A stretch of 64,000 bases of DNA from Nitrospirota bacterium. Lineage in GTDB: Bacteria; Nitrospirota_A; Leptospirillia; Leptospirillales; Leptospirillaceae. How positions within the stretch are numbered: the first letter of the stretch is position 1; each line of letters begins with the position of its first letter. Where the stretch lies: NCBI GenBank assembly GCA_021838585.1, contig JAKCDE010000007.1, positions 1-64,000 on the forward strand, given 5' to 3'. Made by a program: the position numbers and the translations under genes. Below the pieces are notes generated by a model, which was not told the DNA's origin, searched no databases, and worked only from the letters and a program-made list of their open reading frames with translations. Of the stretch, positions 24,838 through 31,467 are shown piece by piece.

Positions 24838-27105
24838 TTGGATTTGCCTGAAAAAAAGAGACGCCGGCGGCGCCGGAAGCCAGGAGGCGGATCTCAAGGA
24901 GGTGAGCCCAAACCATTGAACCCCACCGCTGGGGGATCCGCGCCCTGGGTCGACCGCATCGTTTCCGAGCTTTTGTCTTCCGCTGAGCATTTGCTGTCCC
25001 GAGATATTCTTCTTCGTAGGCTTTTACCAAAAAAAAATCGGAATCTGAGGGCGGAAGCTGAATCTGCACTTGAGGGTCTCGTGGGGGCCGGAACGGTCTT
25101 ACGCCTTCCTGACGGTCGCCTTTCTCTTCCGTCGCGTCTCCCTTCCCTGACGGGACGCCTGGATGCCAACAGGGACGGATACGGGTTTGTCATCGATCCC
25201 GAGGGTAAGAAGGACGTTTTTGTCCCAGCCCATTTTCTTTCCGGTGCCATCGATGGAGACACGGTGATCTGTCATATTACCGGAGAGGACTCCCGGGGGC
25301 GCCGGGAAGGAGTGGTGACAAAAATTGTCTCCCATAGTCGGACCGATTTCCCCGGCCTTCTCATTCGGACGGAAGGGGGACTTTTTGTCCGGCCCCGTGA
25401 TGCCAGGATCCGGCATCTTTTTCGGGTCGAGGATCCCCTCCCTCCCCTGCCGGAAGGAGAGGGAACCCTTGTTGTCCTGACGGTGACCACTTATCCGGAT
25501 GAAGCCGCAGTTCCGTCCGGCCGTATCGTCTCTGTTCTGGGTGTGGACGGAGATCCTGCCATCGATACCGATCTGGTTATCGCTTCCTTCGGTCTCCCCC
25601 TCGCCTTTCCCCCTGAAGTCGAAGAGGCGGCACAGCACCGTGCTGCCTCGGTCAAGATCGTTCCTGAAGGAGATCGCGCGGATATGCGCACTCTTGACGT
25701 TGTGACCATCGACGGAGATTCGGCCAAAGATTTCGACGACGCCATATCCCTCGTCGAAAACTCCGATGGAACCTGGACTCTGGGAGTTCACATCGCGGAT
25801 GTCTCGACCTATGTGCTTCCGGGTTCGCCGCTTGACAGGGAGGCTTTTGCCAGAGCCACAAGCGTGTACTTTCCGGACAGAGTGGTCCCGATGTTCCCGG
25901 AGGTTCTTTCAAACGGGGTCCTTTCTCTCAATCCCGACGAGGACCGTCTGGCCCGTTCCGTTTTTGCAAAAATCGGAACCGACGGCTCCGTTGTCGACTG
26001 GTCGGTGACCCCGTCGGTCATCAGGAGCCGGAAGCGCATGACTTATTCCGAGGTCCACCGGTGCCTTGCGGGGGAGCCTTCGGAGGAATACCGCCCCTGG
26101 GGATCCTTGCTGGAGGAGTTGTGGCGCGTGGCACAACTCCTTCGAAGGCGACGGATGGAAAAGGGAAGTCTGGACTTTGATCTTCCTGAGCCAGAAATCG
26201 TCCTGGATCTCCGGGGTGAACCCGTCGACATTCTCCGCTCTCCCCGATATATGTCTCACCAGCTTATCGAAGAGTTCATGTTGCTGGCGAACACACTCGT
26301 GGCTTCCCGATTGTCTGAACGCTTGGGAACGGCCATTTTTCGCGCCCACGAGTCTCCGTCTCCCGAGCGGATTGAAAATCTCTATTCCTTTCTGGACTCG
26401 CTCGGGGTGACTGTCGCCCGGCACGACCCGGTGACTCCCCGGGACCTTTCCATGATTCTCGAAAAAACCCGCGGAACGGCCGTCGAGCACCCCGTCCATT
26501 ACGCGGTTCTTCGTTCCCTCAAGCAGGCGCGCTACGACGAGCGACCACTCGGCCATTTCGGTCTGGCCTTTTCGGACTATACCCATTTCACTTCCCCTAT
26601 CCGACGCTATCCCGATCTGGTGGTCCATCGCCTTCTGTCCCTCTCCTCCCAAGCCGGGAAAGAGGCCCTTCTTCCGGCTCCGCTTTCCAGAGTGGCCCAG
26701 CATTGCTCCGAAAAGGAGCGCAAGGCGACAGAAGCTGAGCGTATGGCGATCGATTTCAAGAAGGTCCGATTCATGTCCCGCCATCTTGGAGAAAGCTTCG
26801 ACGGTCGAATCACCGGAGTGGCCTCCTACGGAATTTTCGTCGAGCTTGTCCCATTTTTTGTGGAGGGTCTTATTCCGATCAGCCAGCTTGGAAAGGACTA
26901 TTACGAATATCGGGAGGACCGGCACCAGATTCGTGGAGAAAGAACGGGAAGGACCTTCTCTGTGGGGGATGCCCTTCGGGTGACGGTCGCGAAGGTCGAT
27001 TTTCAGCGTCTCCGGTGCGATTTCGTCCTTGAAGAGGAGGCGGAAAACCTCTCGGATTCCCGGGGATCCAATAAAAAGCGACGGTATGGGCGTCGGGGAC
27101 GGTGA
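24838..27105 (+). CDS. rnr: Ribonuclease R
   Basis: 755 residues, TTG start behind TTTGGAG. A 3'-5' exoribonuclease of the RNB family that degrades structured RNA. After a basic N-terminal tail and a winged-helix/cold-shock region (~40-220), the catalytic RNB domain carries DGDSAKDFDDAI (292-303) and YTHFTSPIRRYPDLVVHR. An S1 domain lies near residues 655-735, followed by a basic tail (NKKRRYGRRGR). Length and order match RNase R rather than RNase II. Confidence 0.94.
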   Translation: MDLPEKKRRRRRRKPGGGSQGGEPKPLNPTAGGSAPWVDRIVSELLSSAEHLLSRDILLRRLLPKKNRNLRAEAESALEGLVGAGTVLRLPDGRLSLPSRLPSLTGRLDANRDGYGFVIDPEGKKDVFVPAHFLSGAIDGDTVICHITGEDSRGRREGVVTKIVSHSRTDFPGLLIRTEGGLFVRPRDARIRHLFRVEDPLPPLPEGEGTLVVLTVTTYPDEAAVPSGRIVSVLGVDGDPAIDTDLVIASFGLPLAFPPEVEEAAQHRAASVKIVPEGDRADMRTLDVVTIDGDSAKDFDDAISLVENSDGTWTLGVHIADVSTYVLPGSPLDREAFARATSVYFPDRVVPMFPEVLSNGVLSLNPDEDRLARSVFAKIGTDGSVVDWSVTPSVIRSRKRMTYSEVHRCLAGEPSEEYRPWGSLLEELWRVAQLLRRRRMEKGSLDFDLPEPEIVLDLRGEPVDILRSPRYMSHQLIEEFMLLANTLVASRLSERLGTAIFRAHESPSPERIENLYSFLDSLGVTVARHDPVTPRDLSMILEKTRGTAVEHPVHYAVLRSLKQARYDERPLGHFGLAFSDYTHFTSPIRRYPDLVVHRLLSLSSQAGKEALLPAPLSRVAQHCSEKERKATEAERMAIDFKKVRFMSRHLGESFDGRITGVASYGIFVELVPFFVEGLIPISQLGKDYYEYREDRHQIRGERTGRTFSVGDALRVTVAKVDFQRLRCDFVLEEEAENLSDSRGSNKKRRYGRRGR

Positions 27106-27127
27106 TCCCCGGGCGGGATCGTTCAGC

Positions 27128-27523
27128 CTAGTTTGAAAGGGGAGACTGGGCCGCCTTGATTTCGTTGGCGGCAGTCGTAAGGTCCGCGCTGCTCTTGTCG
27201 AACATGTTCTTGGCCCAGACGGGATTTCCGATTTTTTGATATTCCTGGGCCGAAGAGAGACGACTCCTCGCCGCATCAATATATTTCATGGCTGCGACGA
27301 TGTGATTTTGCAGGTCGGCTTGTTTCCTTGCCTCCTTTTCGGAGCCCTGGGCCGCCGCCCGATAGTTGTACGCCGCATTCTGGTGGTTGCCAATGAAGGC
27401 ATTTGTTTGGGCGCAGGCACTCAGACCGAGGAGCGAGAGGCCAAGGAGGGCCACCGGCTTTCGACCGATATTGAGCCATAAAGATCGGTCTTCTGCGGAA
27501 GAGACCTTAAAGAGCGTAGCCAT
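27128..27523 (-). CDS. Small helical lipoprotein, unknown
   Basis: 131 residues, ATG six bases after GGAGG. Lipobox LSAC (Cys37 after a long n-region). The mature part is mostly helical and rich in Ala, Lys and Gln (YNYRAAAQGSEKEARKQAD, AARSRLSSAQEYQKIGNP), resembling DUF4398-type small lipoproteins. Function unknown. It converges with rnr, 22 bp apart. Confidence 0.65.
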   Translation of the reverse strand: MATLFKVSSAEDRSLWLNIGRKPVALLGLSLLGLSACAQTNAFIGNHQNAAYNYRAAAQGSEKEARKQADLQNHIVAAMKYIDAARSRLSSAQEYQKIGNPVWAKNMFDKSSADLTTAANEIKAAQSPLSN

Positions 27524-27660
27524 GAGTCCTCCAGCTTAAGGTGTTAGAGAATTTTAGGTGTGAACCTCTGATTCTTCAATCATTGGGGATTAGTCTTATC
27601 ACAACCTCAGGACAGGGTTCAATACAAGTGGCGAATAAAAGGCCGGACGCTTGCGGTAAG

Positions 27661-28842
27661 ATGATTTTTCTGAACGGGTTCTGGAAAAGGAATCTTCATT
27701 TTCTTCGTACCGGGATTTTAGCCGGAGGAGCTTTACTTTTTCTCTCCTCCTGCGCTTCTTTTTCCAAAAGCATACCCACAGTGTCAGAGCCTGGAACACT
27801 CTACCGGACCTCGATGATGGACGCGGCAGTATATTCCCGCCTTCTCGTCTCATCAATCGAGTGTACGCCACGCTATCTGAACGTGAGAGGGGTGGTGGAG
27901 GGTCAAAAACCCAATTCAGGGCAGATTCTGCGCGTCAGAATAGAAAAAAACTGGGGTCCCGGCTTCGATCTTTCCCGTAAAAGAGCTGTTCTACCCCTGT
28001 CGGCCGTCATCGAAATCCGAAAGGACGACCACTGGTCGAGACGGACAGTCCATGGGTTTGTCGAATTCAGGGATCTTTCGGCCTGCCGCATCCGGAGGGC
28101 CGCATTCGTTCCTTCGGATGATTCTTCCGTTCTCGAGCCCCCGCTCTGGATCATGGACGTCGCGCCATCCCCACGCGGGTTCTGGAGGCCTCGCCTGGTT
28201 ATTCTCAATGCCTACCGGGCGCTTCTCAATGAAACCATATCGGTGGTGGGACCGGTTCCCTTCCGAACTCCCGGACACTTTTACCACCCGGTCTCTCTTG
28301 TGAACGGGGTCGTCCAGAGGAAGGATCTTCTTCGGGGAGTGTCGCCACCCGATTTCTCCGGGCGTCTCAGGGCCACCCTTTGGTTGAAAGGAAAGGACCA
28401 GGAACTTAAAATAATAGGAAGCGGGAATTCGGGACTCTTCGAGCTCAGGTCGGACCACACGCGGGGAGTGGGGATTTTTCTTCCTTATCCGAAGCCTTTC
28501 TACCGATTTCCAGCGAGAAGATACCGGATGGCCCTTGCTGGGAGTCTGCTGGTTGACGGGCCCTTCGCTTTCGAAGGGAGACTCGACTTTGATCGGGCCG
28601 GTCAGACGGTTTCTCTCTCCGGAAGAATTAATGAAGCGGGTGCGGTCGTTTCGGACTATCAGGCTCAGGTCCCCTACCGGATCGGGGGAGCCACCCGTTT
28701 TGCTCTTCCTGGGGAGGTTGACTTCTCGTTTTCCTTCAACCATCGCAGGGTCGACCTTGTCATGTTGCCGGATGCCAACCGCAGGGTATACTGGCTGGGG
28801 GCCCTGAACCAGAATCTATTGGGAATGGCGGATCCAACATGA
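27661..28842 (+). CDS. Large lipoprotein of unknown family
   Basis: 393 residues from ATG 27661; the frame is open from 27541. Lipobox LSSC (Cys31). The mature protein is rich in beta-strand-like sequence with many Arg and Pro residues and no recognised domain. It overlaps the next small membrane gene by 4 bp, which itself overlaps a Slp-like lipoprotein gene, so the three probably form one envelope operon. Confidence 0.7.
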   Translation: MIFLNGFWKRNLHFLRTGILAGGALLFLSSCASFSKSIPTVSEPGTLYRTSMMDAAVYSRLLVSSIECTPRYLNVRGVVEGQKPNSGQILRVRIEKNWGPGFDLSRKRAVLPLSAVIEIRKDDHWSRRTVHGFVEFRDLSACRIRRAAFVPSDDSSVLEPPLWIMDVAPSPRGFWRPRLVILNAYRALLNETISVVGPVPFRTPGHFYHPVSLVNGVVQRKDLLRGVSPPDFSGRLRATLWLKGKDQELKIIGSGNSGLFELRSDHTRGVGIFLPYPKPFYRFPARRYRMALAGSLLVDGPFAFEGRLDFDRAGQTVSLSGRINEAGAVVSDYQAQVPYRIGGATRFALPGEVDFSFSFNHRRVDLVMLPDANRRVYWLGALNQNLLGMADPT

Positions 28843-29063
28843 TCCCCCTGGAGGCAGAATTGGACACTGACAACGAGGGGAAAAAGCCCGAATCCGCTCC
28901 TGGGGAGCCGGATTCCCTCGAGTTCACGCCGAGACGGGCCAAACTTCTCGGAATTTTTTTCCGGATTTTCACGATTCTCGAGTTTGGTTTTCTGGGGTTC
29001 ATCATTTTCGATCTTTTCAGGAAATACATCATTACCGGCAATCTGGACTGGTGGAAAAAGTGA
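28839..29063 (+). CDS. Small membrane protein, unknown
   Basis: 74 residues, ATGA overlap with the lipoprotein upstream. An acidic N-terminal half (~1-30) is followed by one hydrophobic helix (~37-60) and a short end, GNLDWWKK. No family recognised. It is translationally coupled on both sides. Confidence 0.55.
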   Translation: MIPLEAELDTDNEGKKPESAPGEPDSLEFTPRRAKLLGIFFRIFTILEFGFLGFIIFDLFRKYIITGNLDWWKK

Positions 29064-29611
29064 TTTCCCAGGGACCCGCGAGAATCATTCGGGTCCTGTT
29101 GATTTTCTTTCCGGTTATCCTGTCCACAGGCGGTTGCGCGATCTTCAATCCGCCCACATTTACCGAAAGACAGCTTTCCGGGGTCGACACGACGCTTTCC
29201 TACAGCGCCATCCTTCACAACCATCGGGAGCTTGAGGGACAAAAGGTGGTCGTTGGCGGCCGGACGGTCCATCTCGACAACCGGACCACGAGGGCCTATG
29301 TCCAGCTCGATCCGGCACCTCTTGACCGCAATTTCAGGCCAGGGGCTCCCGATGCCACCTCGGGACTTCTTCTTCTCGTCTTCCCCTATCCCGTCGACCC
29401 TTCCGCATTGCGTGATGGACAGCGTATCACCGTCATCGCGACAGTCCGCCGAATGAAGCGGCCTGCCCTGACCGACAGCGGCCGGACCCTGCGCCTTGTG
29501 ACCCTCGACGTCCTCTTCCTGCACACCTGGGTTCCGGAGACCGCCATCATGGGAGGCTCTCCCTATCCCGTCATGACCCCAGGATTCACCGGCCCCTATC
29601 AGGTTCCCTGA
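29051..29611 (+). CDS. Slp-family outer-membrane lipoprotein
   Basis: 186 residues from GTG 29051 inside the end of the preceding gene; GTG 29060 is possible. Lipobox TGGC (Cys29). The body (VVVGGRTVHLDNRTTRAYVQL, DGQRITVIATVRRM, LVTLDVLFLHTWVP) has the layout of E. coli Slp, a starvation- and acid-induced outer-membrane lipoprotein. It overlaps the convergent HAD gene by 26 bp. Confidence 0.75.
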   Translation: MEKVISQGPARIIRVLLIFFPVILSTGGCAIFNPPTFTERQLSGVDTTLSYSAILHNHRELEGQKVVVGGRTVHLDNRTTRAYVQLDPAPLDRNFRPGAPDATSGLLLLVFPYPVDPSALRDGQRITVIATVRRMKRPALTDSGRTLRLVTLDVLFLHTWVPETAIMGGSPYPVMTPGFTGPYQVP

Positions 29612-30263
29612 GCCACTCTCCCAGTTCGTCAAGACTGTCGAAAAGAAGATCTGGACGAAGCGGCGCAAGCTCAACTCGCCGATGGGTCCCTGTCGTCAGA
29701 AGGCAAATCCGGCATCCCGCCTTCCGGGCGGCCAGAAAATCGAATGGAGAGTCTCCCACGAAAAGAAGATTTTCCGGGCGTGTTTTCAGGGTTTTCGCCG
29801 CAGAGACGATCATATCCGGATAGGGCTTGAGCGGAAGTCCGTCTCCTTCGCCCAGGCAAAGTGGAAGGAGGGCGTTCCATCCGAAGTGGCGGATTATTTC
29901 GCGTGCAGACCGACCGAGCTTGTTTGTGATCACCCCTTGCGGGAGTCCTCGCCGGAAAATCTTCTCAAGCAAATCCGGAGCTCCTGGCATGGGATGGGTC
30001 CTTTCCAGAAAGATGGTTTCGTAATGCTCACGAAAGATGGCGGTCCCCCGAGAGACCGAAGTGTTGGGCAAAAGGCGGGCCACGGAGTCGTCGAGGGCCC
30101 CCCCGACCAAAGCGAGAGTATCGGTTTCGGACAATTCCCTGTCCAGGCCGAAATGGCGAAGCATGTGGTTGAATGAATCCCGGATGGGAGTGAAGGAATC
30201 GGCGAGAGTTCCGTCGAGATCGTACAGGATGGTGTCAATGGAGGAAGGAGAAAACGAATTCAC
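29586..30263 (-). CDS. HAD-superfamily phosphatase, phosphoglycolate phosphatase-like
   Basis: 225 residues, GTG start. HAD motif I LYDLDGTLADS, motif II around GVITNKLG, motif III Lys in LPLKPYPD, motif IV LFVGDSPFDFLAARKAG. A helical cap lies between motifs I and II as in Gph/PpaX. The substrate could be phosphoglycolate, formed by Rubisco oxygenation or DNA repair, but close relatives hydrolyse other small phosphates. It begins 22 bp after the tRNA-Glu 3' end on the same strand. Confidence 0.85.
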   Translation of the reverse strand: MNSFSPSSIDTILYDLDGTLADSFTPIRDSFNHMLRHFGLDRELSETDTLALVGGALDDSVARLLPNTSVSRGTAIFREHYETIFLERTHPMPGAPDLLEKIFRRGLPQGVITNKLGRSAREIIRHFGWNALLPLCLGEGDGLPLKPYPDMIVSAAKTLKTRPENLLFVGDSPFDFLAARKAGCRICLLTTGTHRRVELAPLRPDLLFDSLDELGEWLREPDRGR

Positions 30264-30285
30264 GATATTCCCGGGACATGCTGGT

Positions 30286-30361
30286 TGGTGGTCCCAACGG
30301 GGTTCGAACCCGTGTTTCCGGCGTGAGAGGCCAGCGTCCTAGGCCACTAGACGATGGGACC
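30286..30361 (-). tRNA. tRNA-Glu (CTC)
   Basis: On the minus strand the 7-bp acceptor GGTCCCA/TGGGACC closes a cloverleaf with discriminator A and encoded CCA. The T-arm contains GGTTCGAACC. The anticodon stem CTGGC/GCCGG (one G-T pair) encloses the loop CTCTCAC, giving anticodon CTC. The 76-nt length includes CCA. The body matches bacterial tRNA-Glu. Confidence 0.95.
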
Positions 30362-30380
30362 CAACGTAGTCGAGAAAGGG

Positions 30381-30386
30381 ATTATA
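30381..30386 (-). promoter_or_regulatory. -10 box of the tRNA-Glu promoter
   Basis: A perfect TATAAT on the minus strand, 19 bp before the tRNA 5' end. The -35 region (around 30404-30409) is weak. This promoter probably also drives the HAD gene downstream. Confidence 0.6.
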
Positions 30387-30700
30387 GCGTATCGGGGACT
30401 GGAAAGAAACTGTCTTCGGAAAAAAAGATCAACAGGAATGAGCGGAGGAGTGCTCCCGAAGATATTTTAGTCTGAGAGTTTTTAAAGGAAATCATCCATC
30501 TTTTATGTAATCAAACTTACAAAATTGTCATCCATGTGTTTTTTTGGTTCTCTTTTCATGATTTTGCCAGCTCAGTGTTATTGCGTTTTCTTTATGAATG
30601 AGAAATGGCATGACGATTGCTATACCATGAGCATTGTGAACTGCGATGCGTTAGAGGGAACGTGATCCTTTGATAGAAGATTCTGGTCGGGAGGTTTGAT
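30387..30700. other. Intergenic region between tRNA-Glu and the sigma-54-type lipoprotein gene
   Basis: Part of a 339-bp gene-free stretch. The 30470-30600 part is AT-rich and contains no credible gene. The sigma-54-type promoter at 30606-30621 is its main recognised element. Confidence 0.5.
30606..30621 (+). promoter_or_regulatory. Sigma-54-type promoter
   Basis: TGGCATGACGATTGCT matches the -24/-12 consensus TGGCACGN4TTGCW, with GG and GC ten bases apart. Expected initiation near 30632 gives a ~70-nt leader to the lipoprotein ATG at 30701. Sigma-54 promoters need an AAA+ activator; none is in this window. Confidence 0.6.
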
Positions 30701-31351
30701 ATGGGACAGCACAGAGGATTCGGCCGAAGGTTTTTTTCGGGGCTTCTCGTGAGCCTGGGGATGGCTCTGGCTGCTTGTCAGAGCACGGAAGCGGGTGCCG
30801 TCATGGCGCTTGAGGAGGAGGGAGAGCCAGCACGCCATGTCGTTCGGAAGATCGTCGGGGGAGTCGTGATGAAGGTGGTGAAACATCCGGGAGTTCAAAG
30901 CGTGGCGCTTCAGATCCGGGAGACCAGGGTTTCGCCGTCCGGGCGGCCTCTCTGCCAGGCACCGACCGGGCGCATTCTCTCTCTCGGAAGCGTTCAGGCC
31001 CTCTTTGCGGGGGATCCCAAGCGTCTTAGGAGCGCCATGGTTGTCACGGGAGATCCTGAAACACCCCGTCTTGGAAATCTTCGCCCCGGCGATTGTGTCT
31101 CCGTTGCCCCGGACGAGCTGGACAGGCCCAGGACCATTGTCCGGTCCTCGATCGAGATCGAAAAATCGGCTCCCCTTGCCCGGGGGGAGGATCGCCTAGG
31201 AAAGGGTATCGTGGAAATCTGGGCCACTCTTTCACCGCCTCCTACTGTGGCGGCAAAGCTGAAAAAGCTCTCGGACCCTCTCCGAAGGACGGCCTCGGCG
31301 CTCAAGCCCTCTTACAGGATTCCTCTCCACCCGTCAGCACAGCCGGCCTGA
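30701..31351 (+). CDS. Lipoprotein of unknown function
   Basis: 216 residues, ATG six bases after GGGAGG. Lipobox LAAC (Cys26). The mature part (residues ~60-200) has no recognised domain; it includes a DPETPRLGNLRPGDCVSV stretch suggesting a small beta domain and a Cys that could stay reduced. Control by a sigma-54-type promoter is the notable point. The next gene is an RND pump 116 bp downstream. Confidence 0.6.
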   Translation: MGQHRGFGRRFFSGLLVSLGMALAACQSTEAGAVMALEEEGEPARHVVRKIVGGVVMKVVKHPGVQSVALQIRETRVSPSGRPLCQAPTGRILSLGSVQALFAGDPKRLRSAMVVTGDPETPRLGNLRPGDCVSVAPDELDRPRTIVRSSIEIEKSAPLARGEDRLGKGIVEIWATLSPPPTVAAKLKKLSDPLRRTASALKPSYRIPLHPSAQPA

Positions 31352-31467
31352 TGGGGGGCCTGCATGCCTCATTTCAGGATGTTCTGAGTTTCTTGATTGT
31401 CTTGACTGGCTTCCCCGGGTAAGATGAAGGGCATGACAACCCTTCCCAACACCCAACCAGTTCGTTG

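Noticed and set aside
27104..27120. GATCCC/GGGATC hairpin after rnr as a terminator
   Set aside because: The stem is only 6 bp, begins within the last codon region, and is not followed by a T-run.
25909..27279. A 456-codon minus-strand frame
   Set aside because: It is the shadow of rnr and has no start signal or domain.
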